From NCBI GenBank assembly GCA_033811195.1, contig JAPXOZ010000020.1, positions 1 through 27,128 on the forward strand: a stretch of DNA of 27,128 bases, written 5' to 3'. This DNA is from Cacconaster sp033811195 (lineage in GTDB: Bacteria; Bacteroidota; Bacteroidia; Bacteroidales; UBA932). The position numbers and the translations under genes were made by a program. The stretch's first letter is position 1; each line of letters opens with the position of its first letter. The notes below the pieces were generated by a model that saw only the letters and a list, made by a program, of their open reading frames with translations, was not told the DNA's origin and did no database searches. Positions 15,013 to 23,268 of the stretch are shown piece after piece.

Positions 15013-15870
15013 ATGAGAAAGAAAAAACCTATTGTAGCTCTCATTTATGATTTCGACGGTACGCTTTCGTCGGGCAATATGCAGGAATTCGGCTTTATAC
15101 AAGCCATTGGAAAGACTCCCGAAGAGTTTTGGCAAAATAGTGATGCCGTTTCTGCCGGCCAGGAAATGAGCCATATTCTGGCCTATATGAAACTAATGAT
15201 AGATGAGGCCAAGAGTGCAGGTATTTCCCTGAAGCGGGACTCTTTCGTCTCTTTTGGCAAATCAATAGAGCTTTTTCCGGGAGTGAAGGAGTGGTTTTCA
15301 CTTATAAATGAATACGGACGTAAACAAGGAGTGATCGTTGAGCATTACATCAACTCCTCAGGATTGACAGAGATGATTGAAGGAACTGAGATCGCGAAGG
15401 AATTCAAGAAGATATTCGCCTCTTCCTTCTGGTATGACCAAAATAATGTAGCAGTATGGCCGGCTGTAGCAGTCGATTTTACCGGCAAAACCCAGTTTCT
15501 CTTTAAAATCACAAAAGGCATCCTGGACATTAGCGATAAGACTAAGGTCAATGAGAGCCAGAAGGATGAAACCAAGATTATCCCTTTCAACAATATGATC
15601 TACTTCGGTGATGGCGAGACAGACATTCCCTGTATGAAGATCGTAAAGATGTTTGGTGGCAATTCCATAGCTGTCTACCAACCGGCACGCAAGGAAAAAT
15701 TTCGTACGGCTCAGAAATTATTACGCCAGGAACGCGTCAACTTCATCTGCAAAGCAGATTACTCAAAGGAGAGCGAGATTTGGACTGTAGTGACCAGCAT
15801 CATAGATAAAGTCAAAATGGAAGATGATTTCACACGTCTGCAGCGCAAGATGCGCAACAGGTCGTTATAA
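15013..15870 (+). CDS. HAD-superfamily hydrolase
   Basis: The 285-residue protein is a haloacid-dehalogenase-type phosphatase. Motif I is YDFDGTLSS with the nucleophile Asp13 and acid/base Asp15, and motif IV is YFGDGETDIPCMK, in which the acidic residues bind magnesium. A Lys-rich segment between them (near KFRTAQKLL or the KGILDIS region) should give motif III, but I cannot place it firmly. It has a long cap between motifs I and II with EFGFIQAIG. The family includes phosphoserine phosphatase-like enzymes; this group is annotated only in general terms and the substrate is unknown. Its stop is 10 bases before the VanZ-like gene, so the two form an operon. Confidence 0.85.
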   Translation: MRKKKPIVALIYDFDGTLSSGNMQEFGFIQAIGKTPEEFWQNSDAVSAGQEMSHILAYMKLMIDEAKSAGISLKRDSFVSFGKSIELFPGVKEWFSLINEYGRKQGVIVEHYINSSGLTEMIEGTEIAKEFKKIFASSFWYDQNNVAVWPAVAVDFTGKTQFLFKITKGILDISDKTKVNESQKDETKIIPFNNMIYFGDGETDIPCMKIVKMFGGNSIAVYQPARKEKFRTAQKLLRQERVNFICKADYSKESEIWTVVTSIIDKVKMEDDFTRLQRKMRNRSL

Positions 15871-15880
15871 TAATACCTAT

Positions 15881-16255
15881 ATGAGAATCTTTTCAATAAT
15901 ACTCTTCTTGTTGTATATAGTGGCTTTGCTATTTTTTTCACTTGCGAGTTTTGCAGGCATAGATCTGGGTATCGAACGTACAAACATCTTAGGGATACCG
16001 ATTGACAAATGTATCCACTTTATAATGTTCCTCCCCTATTCTTTTCTTGCCTATCTAGCTTCCACAAGGAAGAATTACTGGAGAACGCTCTTTTTTGTCG
16101 GAATGAGCGGAATCGTTATCGCTTTCCTCCTCGAGTTGTCACAAGGAATGTTCACGACAGAGCGTGTGACCGATATATGGGATCTGGTAGCTAATGTAAC
16201 CGCTATATTGATCGGAACAGCAGTCCTGTTGTTACTAAAACGAAAAAGAGCGTGA
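15881..16255 (+). CDS. VanZ-like family membrane protein
   Basis: The 124-residue protein has four hydrophobic helices with the VanZ-like signature: DKCIHFIMFLPYSFLAYL, then ELSQGMF, then a DIWDLVANVTAILIG segment. VanZ itself gives low-level teicoplanin resistance, but most family members are chromosomal and of unknown function, so no resistance is implied. I chose the ATG at 15881, directly after the HAD gene's stop; the frame is open further upstream but only as antisense or overlap of that gene. The last 21 bases overlap the 3' end of the convergent PLP-enzyme gene. Confidence 0.85.
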   Translation: MRIFSIILFLLYIVALLFFSLASFAGIDLGIERTNILGIPIDKCIHFIMFLPYSFLAYLASTRKNYWRTLFFVGMSGIVIAFLLELSQGMFTTERVTDIWDLVANVTAILIGTAVLLLLKRKRA

Positions 16256-17248
16256 GACTGGGAAGAGTCCGAAGATCCCCCCGGTATGGATAAAGAGGAT
16301 GTTTTTGGAATTTTCAAATGCTCCGCCTTTGCGCAACTCACAATCAAGACCGTATGTGGCTTTCCCGGTGTAAACGGGGTCGAAGACAACACCTTCCAGA
16401 GTGGCAATACGCCTAATGTGCTCCAACTCTTCAGGACGGCTCTTAGCATATCCGATGCCTACATAGTCGTCAATATATTCGAAATCGGATGGTTTTACCT
16501 TTGATGCAAACTCTTCGGCCTGTTTGCGGGTAATTTCTCCCTGCTCTATAAGATACTCCAAAGTTCCCGGGGTCATTTGCATAGCCACATTCTGAAAATA
16601 GGCATTATCATCACAAACAGCCATACCTACCACCCTTTTCCCTAAGCCCAGAAGCATATTAGCCAGTGTAAGGCCGGTATGGGTGCCTCCTGAACCGGTA
16701 GCCACAACGATGGTATCAAAAGTAATACCCATCTTCTCTTCCTGCTCTACAATCTCTTTCATACAGTGGAAATAACCCAGCGCTCCTACCGGATAAGAGG
16801 CACCTTCGGGAATCACATAGGGCTTAAATCCTTTTTTACGGTACTCCTGAGCCATTTCCTCCATTATCTCTGTGCGGCTGTTGCTATATTCGGGACGTGT
16901 ACAGAAATGCACATCGGCTCCCATCAGACGATCCAGGAAATAATTGCCTTCCACAGGAGGTTCTGCTTCGATTCTCAACAACACTGCGGCTTTCATACCG
17001 AGTCTTGTGGCTGCTGCAACTGTGGCCCTGCAATGATTGCTCTGAATTCCCCCACAGGTGATCAGCAGATTACAACCTCGATCCCTGGCTTCGTGAATAG
17101 CAAATTCGAGCTTGCGTATTTTATTGCCGTTCCATTCACTTCCTGTCTGGTCGTCGCGTTTGATATAAATATTGACCCCTTTTTCTGCGCTCCAGCGTAC
17201 GAGCTTTTCAATTTTAGTAGGGAGATTTGCAAGTGATAATTTTCTCAT
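16235..17248 (-). CDS. D-cysteine desulfhydrase-type PLP enzyme
   Basis: The 337-residue protein belongs to the tryptophan-synthase-beta-like (fold II) PLP group that includes D-cysteine desulfhydrase and ACC deaminase. The PLP lysine is Lys43 in NGNKIRKLEF, and the GGIQSNHCRA segment is the substrate/cofactor loop. The C-terminal motif reads DPVYTGKATYGL. Thr at this position, where ACC deaminases carry Glu, favours D-cysteine desulfhydrase, which yields pyruvate, ammonia and sulfide. The phosphate-binding GSGGTHTG loop is intact. The start sits 58 bases from the divergent amidase gene. The 3' end overlaps the VanZ-like gene by 21 bases on the opposite strand. Confidence 0.85.
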   Translation of the reverse strand: MRKLSLANLPTKIEKLVRWSAEKGVNIYIKRDDQTGSEWNGNKIRKLEFAIHEARDRGCNLLITCGGIQSNHCRATVAAATRLGMKAAVLLRIEAEPPVEGNYFLDRLMGADVHFCTRPEYSNSRTEIMEEMAQEYRKKGFKPYVIPEGASYPVGALGYFHCMKEIVEQEEKMGITFDTIVVATGSGGTHTGLTLANMLLGLGKRVVGMAVCDDNAYFQNVAMQMTPGTLEYLIEQGEITRKQAEEFASKVKPSDFEYIDDYVGIGYAKSRPEELEHIRRIATLEGVVFDPVYTGKATYGLDCELRKGGAFENSKNILFIHTGGIFGLFPVSRSFSF

Positions 17249-17280
17249 TGTAGGTTATTTTAAGTCTGGACAAATATAAC

Positions 17281-17288
17281 TATTTTTG
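17281..17288 (+). promoter_or_regulatory. -7 box of the amidase-like gene
   Basis: TATTTTTG fits TAnnTTTG and lies 18 bases before the ATG at 17307. A TTG at 17286 inside the box is therefore unlikely to be the start. Confidence 0.45.
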
Positions 17289-17306
17289 CCCCAATTATTC
17301 AATGAA

Positions 17307-20300
17307 ATGAGAAAACTAATCACCATCACTATTTGTACGCTGCTTTTCCCTTTATTAAGCCATGCGCAGCGCAGCTCCACGGCTGAATTATTCCAAAATG
17401 TGACCGATTCAATCCAGAGTTATTTATCATCAGAGGCCTCTATTTCAGGCCCTATCGCTGTAGATAGGGCCATTATAAATAAAAACAAGCTTAATATCCG
17501 CTTCAAACCCTCAATTAGCGAGTATCCTCTCAGAGAGCGGCATGTTAAGGATATTTATGCCATCGTAAAGCTTCTTATGCCGGCAAAATACGCTGCCTAT
17601 AAATCCTCATTCTCCCTTAGTGCCATCGGACTTCCTCTCGAAGAGCTGGTTTCGGGCTATTTCAGCGGGGAAACTTCCAGCGAGGTGCTCAGGGAGTACC
17701 GCCGTAAGGTCTCCGATAATAACAGAAGACCCTCCCTCCCTCTGGTAACCAATCTCTCCAGAGGCTATACGGTGTCCCAAGGTCTTGAAGGTAGCCATAT
17801 CGCACTTTGGCAGAGCCACGGCTATTATTATGAACAGTCGTTAAAACGTTGGGAGTGGCAGAGAGCTAGGATTTTTGAGACAGTGGAGGACCTCTATACA
17901 CAGAGTTACGTTCTCCCCTTCCTTGTCCCTATGCTGGAGAATGCCGGTGCCAACGTGCTGCTGCCACGCGAACGTGACCATCAGCTACATGAGGTGATAG
18001 TAGACAATGATACTCCCGGTTCCGGATACTCCGAGGATGGCAAATGGAAATCCTCCCCCGATTCAGGTTTTGCCCATATAAAACCATACTATGTCTATAA
18101 GGAGAATCCTTTCAAACTCGGTAGCGCTCGTGTGACAGATGCAAAAGTAGTTGGATCTCGCAGAGGGACTTACAGCACAGCCAAGTGGATACCTGAAATA
18201 CCGGAAGATGGCGATTATGCGGTCTACGTCTCCTATCATACGCTCAAAAACAGCACCGAAGCAGCACAGTACGAGGTTCGCTACAAAGGTGGCTCCACCC
18301 GTTTTTCCGTCAATCAGAGTATGGGTGGCGGTACCTGGGTTTATCTGGGCACATTTCCTTTCGCCAAAGGCACAAACAATTCTCAAGGAGTCTTTCTAAA
18401 TAACAATTCTTCAAGTAACAAAGATGTTATAACCGCTGATGCAGTGAAGTTTGGGGGCGGAATGGGCAATATTGCACGTAAACCCTCCGATACCGATAAA
18501 GATGGCAATCCTGTGACACCAGACTTCAATGTAGAGCCCGAAATCTCAGGTTATCCGCGTTATACAGAGGGCTCAAGGTATTGGTTACAGTGGGCGGGAT
18601 TTAACGATACCATTTATTCAGTAAACCGTAACTTTACCGACTACAACGACGACTACCAGTCACGCGGAATGTGGGTAAATATCCTCACCGATGGCTCCTA
18701 TTTAAAGCCCGATCGTGTAGGATACAACATACCAATAGACATTTCATTCGCATTCCATACCGACGCAGGTACAACACTCACCGATTCAATCATAGGTACG
18801 CTTGCAATCTACACACGCCTCTCTATGGACCAAGATGAATATCCCTATGGAGTGAAGAGATCCCTTGCCCGTGATTACAACGACATAGTACAGACACAGA
18901 TTGTAGACGATATCCGCGCCATCTTTGAACCTGAATGGTCACGACGAGGTATGTGGGATAAAGCCTACTCGGAGTCTCGCTCACCGGAGGTACCGGCAAT
19001 GCTGCTTGAGCTCCTCTCCCACCAAAACCTGGCCGACATGCGTTATGGACTCGATCCTGCATTCAGATTTGTGGTCTCCAGAGCCATTTACAAGGGTATG
19101 CTCAAGTACCTCTCCTGGCTAAGAGGCACTCCCTATATTGTCCAGCCATTACCTGTACGTGCTTTTTCAGCAGAAATCACCGAATCCGGCAGGAAATATC
19201 AGGCACAACTCAAATGGGAACCTCGCGTTGACCGTCTGGAAAGTACTGCCACCACTCGCAGTTATATACTCTACACCAGAGTGGACGACAGTGGATTTGA
19301 CAATGGTCTGCCGGTGAATGGCAATTCCTTTAGTCTGAATATCGAACCAGGTAAGATCTATAGCTTCAAGGTAACCGCAGTCAATGAGGGTGGAGAGAGT
19401 TTTCCCTCTGAGATACTATCCGTAGGTCTTGCAGACTCACGCTCATCGAGAGTAGTTGCCAAAGGTAAAACTGTACTCGTAGTGAATAATTTTGACAGGG
19501 TTGCAGCCCCTTCCTCTTTCGCTACCCGTGACTCCACCTATGGAGGATTCCTGGACCATATCGACCGTGGAGTTCCCTACCTCTATGATATTTCCCACAT
19601 CGGCTCGCAGTATGAGTTCCGTCGCGCAATCCCCTGGATGGATGATGATGCTGCCGGATTTGGCGCCTCCTATTCCGATTATGAGACAAAATCCTTCGCA
19701 GGAAATACCTTCGATTATCCCTATTATCATGGTCTGGCACTTATGCGTGCAGGTTATGACTTTGTGTCGACCTCTCGTGAGGCATTAACCTCCGGTGCTG
19801 TGGATTTGGATAAATATCCGGTACTCGACCTTATTTGCGGCAAACAGATCACCACCCTCACCGGTAGAGATGGTGCAAGTAAATTGCGCTATAGCGTCTT
19901 TCCTGCCGATTTGCAGGAGACTCTGCGAGAATATGCCGCCTCCGGCGGAAATATGCTAATCTCAGGCGCCAATATTGCGACAGATGCCTGGGATAAGATA
20001 TATGACTACCAGATCGACTCCTTAATGATGGCAGACGTTATTAATCCTATGCGTGATTTTATCACCGGCGTACTCAAATACAAATGGATGACCAACAATG
20101 CTACTGTGGGATGCGATCTCAAGATGGTGCAAAATCCTTTTGGATTACCCCTCACCTCCTATTCATTCTTCAACAAGCCCAATCCTCATCGTTATCAGGT
20201 TGAAAGTCCGGACGGACTTGTCCCTGCAGACAAAAATGCTTATACTATTCTTAGGTATTCCGACAATAATATCTCGGCCGGAGTGGCCTATGAGGGGGAT

Positions 20301-20408
20301 TATCGTGTAGTCGCTTTGGGATTTCCGATCGAGACTCTTCAGTCACAGGAGCAGATAAACAAGCTTATCAAGGAGTTGATGGTTTTTCTTGATAAACAAG
20401 AAAAATAG
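17307..20408 (+). CDS. Secreted N-acetylmuramoyl-L-alanine amidase-like protein with golvesin-like, FnIII and C-terminal domains
   Basis: The 1033-residue protein starts with a signal peptide cut after SHAQ (about residue 21). An amidase_3-like zinc domain appears to be split. Its first part (about 150-225) has QSHG with His171 and the Glu191 of RIFETVEDLY. Its second part (about 450-605) has FAFHTDAG with His484 and LLELLSHQN with the probable catalytic Glu568. Between them (about 235-385) sits a beta-rich golvesin C-terminal-like domain, probably glycan-binding. A fibronectin type III-like domain follows (about 615-705), then a C-terminal domain of about 320 residues. Bacteroides relatives are often labelled xanthan lyase, which is probably misleading. 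The likely role is peptidoglycan cleavage in the periplasm or at the surface. The ATG at 17307 fits the signal peptide and the upstream -7 box. Confidence 0.8.
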   Translation: MRKLITITICTLLFPLLSHAQRSSTAELFQNVTDSIQSYLSSEASISGPIAVDRAIINKNKLNIRFKPSISEYPLRERHVKDIYAIVKLLMPAKYAAYKSSFSLSAIGLPLEELVSGYFSGETSSEVLREYRRKVSDNNRRPSLPLVTNLSRGYTVSQGLEGSHIALWQSHGYYYEQSLKRWEWQRARIFETVEDLYTQSYVLPFLVPMLENAGANVLLPRERDHQLHEVIVDNDTPGSGYSEDGKWKSSPDSGFAHIKPYYVYKENPFKLGSARVTDAKVVGSRRGTYSTAKWIPEIPEDGDYAVYVSYHTLKNSTEAAQYEVRYKGGSTRFSVNQSMGGGTWVYLGTFPFAKGTNNSQGVFLNNNSSSNKDVITADAVKFGGGMGNIARKPSDTDKDGNPVTPDFNVEPEISGYPRYTEGSRYWLQWAGFNDTIYSVNRNFTDYNDDYQSRGMWVNILTDGSYLKPDRVGYNIPIDISFAFHTDAGTTLTDSIIGTLAIYTRLSMDQDEYPYGVKRSLARDYNDIVQTQIVDDIRAIFEPEWSRRGMWDKAYSESRSPEVPAMLLELLSHQNLADMRYGLDPAFRFVVSRAIYKGMLKYLSWLRGTPYIVQPLPVRAFSAEITESGRKYQAQLKWEPRVDRLESTATTRSYILYTRVDDSGFDNGLPVNGNSFSLNIEPGKIYSFKVTAVNEGGESFPSEILSVGLADSRSSRVVAKGKTVLVVNNFDRVAAPSSFATRDSTYGGFLDHIDRGVPYLYDISHIGSQYEFRRAIPWMDDDAAGFGASYSDYETKSFAGNTFDYPYYHGLALMRAGYDFVSTSREALTSGAVDLDKYPVLDLICGKQITTLTGRDGASKLRYSVFPADLQETLREYAASGGNMLISGANIATDAWDKIYDYQIDSLMMADVINPMRDFITGVLKYKWMTNNATVGCDLKMVQNPFGLPLTSYSFFNKPNPHRYQVESPDGLVPADKNAYTILRYSDNNISAGVAYEGDYRVVALGFPIETLQSQEQINKLIKELMVFLDKQEK

Positions 20409-20438
20409 TTCTGAGTTCCAAGTATCGAGTTCAGAGTA
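20407..20438 (+). repeat. Degenerate GAGTT-type repeat at the amidase stop codon
   Basis: Units such as TTCTGAGTTCCAAGTATCGA begin in the stop codon of the amidase-like gene and continue for about 32 bases. They are related to the run at 6350-6386, and as there they are followed by a hairpin repeat. Confidence 0.5.
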
Positions 20439-20478
20439 TTGATATAGTGTGTAAGTTTGGTAACAATAAGTTTAATAG

Positions 20479-20537
20479 ACTTCAAATAACATGGGCGAAG
20501 AAAAATTTTGTTTTTTCGAAGCCATGTTATTTGAAGT
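20479..20537. repeat. Intergenic hairpin repeat, copy C, perfect arms
   Basis: A 59-base inverted repeat with outer arms of 16 bases, 20479-20494 and 20522-20537, that match perfectly. The core from GCGAAGAAA to TTTTTCGAAGC is shared with copies A and B. It lies in the convergent gap between the amidase-like gene and htpG and may end transcription from both sides. The T-run is in the loop, not after the stem, so it is not a textbook intrinsic terminator. Confidence 0.75.
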
Positions 20538-20588
20538 GATATGAATTAAAAAGAGTATATTTTGACAAATAATGTTCCGCAACTAACT

Positions 20589-22451
20589 TTACATCAATTC
20601 TGCGCTGCGCTTGATAAATTCACTCAACTCTTTGCCTTTGAGCATGTTGTTGGCGAGCAGAGCGAGATCGGTCACCTGTTTGAGTAAAACATTGTCCGCA
20701 GTGAATGCCTCGGTACCTTTCTCTCCCATAATGCGTTTAATCAGGGAATTTTCGGCATTTATTACAATGTTATAGGACTCCGGAAGCTCACCATAAAAGT
20801 TTAATCCGCCCCCGAGTGCTGCCATATCGCGATAACGTCTTAGGAACTCAGTCTGGGTAATGAGCACCGGCTGGGCCGTATCACCTAGATTTTCAACCGA
20901 CACCCTGTATTTGTGCTCCTTGGGAAGCATTTCTTCGAAAAGGGAATCAAGACGTTTCTGCTCTTCTTCGCTGATCTCATATTTCTCAACCTCTGATTTG
21001 GCTATGAGCTTATCAATAGAATCCGCGTCAACACGAGTGAAAGAAGATTTTTCAAGCTTTTGCTCCAGCATTGAAACAAAGTGTGAATCCAGCGGGGAGT
21101 CAAACAGGAGCACATCGTAACCTTTGTTTTTGGCGGTTTCAATGTACTGATATTGTGCCTCGGCATCAGTAGCATATAGATAAACTACTTTACCATCCTT
21201 GTTAGTCTGCTCACTCTCAATTGCCTTGCGGTAATCTTCGTAGTTAAAATATTTACCGTCGGTATTCTTAAAGAGCGCAAAGTTAAGAGCCCTTTCGTTG
21301 AATTTTTCGTCAGTAATCATTCCGTACTCGATAAAGAGCTTGAGATTGTCCCATTTTGACTCATATTCCTCCTTATTATTCTTGGAAATTTCCTCAAGAC
21401 GATCAGCTACCTTTCTTGTAATATAGCCTGAAATCTTCTTTACATTGGCGTCTGACTGTAGATAGCTCCTCGAAACATTGAGAGGAATATCCGGAGAGTC
21501 GATGACGCCATGGAGAAGTGTCATAAACTCAGGCACTATGTTTTCCACAGAGTCTGTAACAAACATCTGGTTGCAGAAGAGCTGGATTTTATTACGAACT
21601 ACGTCTATCTGATTTTTGATCTTGGGGAAATAGAGAATACCTGTCAGATTGAATGGATAATCTACATTGAGGTGGATATAGAAGAGCGGATCATCTTGCA
21701 TGGGATAGAGTTCACGATAAAACTCCATATAATCCTCATCCTTGAGCTCGGTCGGCATAACTGTCCAGAGGGGCTTGATGCTGTTGATGATATTGTCATC
21801 TTCGGTATCGACATATTTGCCATCCTTCCACTCTTTCTTTTTACCCAGAGCAATGGGAACCGGCATAAACTTGCAGTATTTGTGCAGCAGTTCACTGATT
21901 TTGTGCTCTTGAGCAAACTCTTTGGACTCATCATCAAGGCACAGAGTGATTGTAGTTCCCCTATCCTGCTTGTCTGAATCGCTCATTGTATACTCGGGAT
22001 CTCCCTCACACTCCCATCTGACAGCCTTGGAACCCTCTTTCCACGATAGAGTGTCGATGGTAACCTTTTTGGAGACCATAAAGGCCGAATAGAAACCGAG
22101 GCCAAAATAACCGATGATGCCGGCCGCCTGATCCTTATATTTTTCGAGGAATTCGCCTGCACTGGAGAAAGCGATCTGGTTAATATATTTGTCCACCTCC
22201 TCCTCTGTCATACCAATACCGCGATCGGTGATTTTCAATGTACCCTCCTTAGGATCTAAGTCGATCCTGATGGTCAAATCGCCCAATTCACCTTTGAATT
22301 CACCACTGTTAGCGATCGTATTGAGCTTCTGAGTCGCATCCACAGCGTTTGCGACTAGCTCACGTATAAATATTTCGTGATCCGAATAAAGAAATTTTTT
22401 AATTACCGGAAATATATTCTCGGTAGTTACTCCAATTGTTCCTTTTGCCAT
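20589..22451 (-). CDS. htpG: Molecular chaperone HtpG (Hsp90)
   Basis: The 620-residue protein is bacterial Hsp90, an ATP-dependent cytoplasmic chaperone. The GHKL ATPase motifs are intact: ELVANAVDATQ (31-41) with the catalytic Glu31, TDRGIGMT (75-82) and GYFGLGFYSAF (114-124). The middle domain has the NVSRSYLQSD segment with the Arg that contacts ATP, and a C-terminal dimerisation domain ends in a normal position. Length is close to E. coli HtpG. It is monocistronic. A long inverted repeat 71-95 bases upstream of the start may be a control site; no CIRCE element or known Bacteroidetes heat-shock operator is recognised. Confidence 0.96.
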   Translation of the reverse strand: MAKGTIGVTTENIFPVIKKFLYSDHEIFIRELVANAVDATQKLNTIANSGEFKGELGDLTIRIDLDPKEGTLKITDRGIGMTEEEVDKYINQIAFSSAGEFLEKYKDQAAGIIGYFGLGFYSAFMVSKKVTIDTLSWKEGSKAVRWECEGDPEYTMSDSDKQDRGTTITLCLDDESKEFAQEHKISELLHKYCKFMPVPIALGKKKEWKDGKYVDTEDDNIINSIKPLWTVMPTELKDEDYMEFYRELYPMQDDPLFYIHLNVDYPFNLTGILYFPKIKNQIDVVRNKIQLFCNQMFVTDSVENIVPEFMTLLHGVIDSPDIPLNVSRSYLQSDANVKKISGYITRKVADRLEEISKNNKEEYESKWDNLKLFIEYGMITDEKFNERALNFALFKNTDGKYFNYEDYRKAIESEQTNKDGKVVYLYATDAEAQYQYIETAKNKGYDVLLFDSPLDSHFVSMLEQKLEKSSFTRVDADSIDKLIAKSEVEKYEISEEEQKRLDSLFEEMLPKEHKYRVSVENLGDTAQPVLITQTEFLRRYRDMAALGGGLNFYGELPESYNIVINAENSLIKRIMGEKGTEAFTADNVLLKQVTDLALLANNMLKGKELSEFIKRSAELM

Positions 22452-22521
22452 AATCTTATGTTAAAACTGTATAAATTATCATTTGTTTTAACCAAGAATG
22501 GGCAAAAAGAGTACCATTACC

Positions 22522-22546
22522 CGAAACTGACAAAATGTCTGTTTCG
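22522..22546. promoter_or_regulatory. 25-base inverted repeat upstream of htpG
   Basis: Arms CGAAACTGACA (22522-22532) and TGTCTGTTTCG (22536-22546) pair at 10 of 11 positions around a 3-base AAA centre. It has no T-run on either strand, so an operator or an mRNA hairpin is more likely than a terminator. Confidence 0.45.
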
Positions 22547-22548
22547 AT

Positions 22549-22672
22549 TTAGTTCCGAGTTTCGAGTGTGTAGTATGTAGTATTGCGTAGTGCGAGTTGC
22601 GTGGTGAAGATAAAGAGGTGCGCGGTAGCTAACAGCTAACGGCCAATTGCCAATGGCTAACGGCCAATTGCC
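22549..22672 (+). repeat. Degenerate repeats between htpG and the small lipoprotein gene
   Basis: The first part (22549-22610) is a GAGTT/GTAGT-type run that includes GTTGCGTGGTGAA, also present near 6431. The second part holds two exact 17-base copies of GCTAACGGCCAATTGCC at 22635-22651 and 22656-22672, a 21-base period. The second copy contains the stop codon and last codons of the lipoprotein gene. Confidence 0.6.
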
Positions 22673-23148
22673 TTCCTAATAACTATCGGGTGAGAAGTTT
22701 TCTTGCCGTTGAGTTGCCACTTTTCACAGAGTTTATGAATGTCGTAATCGCGGTATCTGATGTAATGGATAGTATCTGTCGTATTATTTTTCCAATGAAA
22801 AATAAAGTCAGTCTCATAATCGGTTATATTGTCAAAAGCCCCAAACATAAGGTAATATCTGCCGTGTTTGCTCGCTAATGAGAGGCCTACATATCTAGAT
22901 ACAGAGCTTCTGGTATCTACTTTCGAGTTATACAACCAATATTCACTACCTCTATGTTCAAGTACAACTGAGTCTGCAAAAAAGAATTTTGAATCAGGAT
23001 CGAGCAAATCCCTCCCATATTTATCTTCCACATAAACGCTGACTGCTATTGGAGGTATAGGAGGCCAATTGCAGTCTCTCTCCTTATCACACGACAAAGC
23101 TACGAGGGTTGAAATAAGCAGTACCAAAATGATCTTGACACTTTTCAT
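22657..23148 (-). CDS. Small lipoprotein of unknown function
   Basis: The 163-residue product has a signal peptide ending in the lipobox LVALSC, with Cys at about residue 20, so it is an exported lipoprotein. The mature part starts with a Pro-rich stretch (NWPPIPPI) and continues as a beta-rich domain with VYVEDKYGRDLLDP. Similar small lipoproteins are common in Bacteroidales, but I do not recognise a characterised family. The last four codons (AIGR) and the TAG stop come from a 17-base direct repeat, so the C-terminus may have been extended or replaced by it. A near-consensus -7 box GATATTTG lies at 23168-23175 on this strand, next to a double hairpin. Confidence 0.75.
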   Translation of the reverse strand: MKSVKIILVLLISTLVALSCDKERDCNWPPIPPIAVSVYVEDKYGRDLLDPDSKFFFADSVVLEHRGSEYWLYNSKVDTRSSVSRYVGLSLASKHGRYYLMFGAFDNITDYETDFIFHWKNNTTDTIHYIRYRDYDIHKLCEKWQLNGKKTSHPIVIRKAIGR

Positions 23149-23167
23149 AAAAGTCTATTAGTATTTT

Positions 23168-23211
23168 CAAATATCATGAGTCCCGTATACAATATATACG
23201 CAGTAACTCAT
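23168..23211 (-). promoter_or_regulatory. Candidate promoter with adjoining palindrome for the small lipoprotein gene
   Basis: GATATTTG (minus strand, 23168-23175) differs from TAnnTTTG at one position. Directly upstream is a two-part inverted repeat: outer arms ATGAGT (23176-23181) and ACTCAT (23206-23211), inner arms CGTATA (23184-23189) and TATACG (23195-23200). It could be an operator, or the end structure of the preceding GH20 transcript. Confidence 0.35.
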
Positions 23212-23268
23212 TAAATACTGCCATCTATGGTAAAATTATTGTAGATAATGAATAGCTTACAGCTCATC

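Noticed and set aside
15881..16255. Glycopeptide resistance gene vanZ
   Set aside because: Only the VanZ-like fold is present, with no van cluster. Family members are common chromosomal genes of unknown role.
17286..17306. TTG start at 17286 for the amidase-like protein
   Set aside because: It overlaps the -7 box TATTTTTG, and the signal peptide begins properly at the ATG at 17307.
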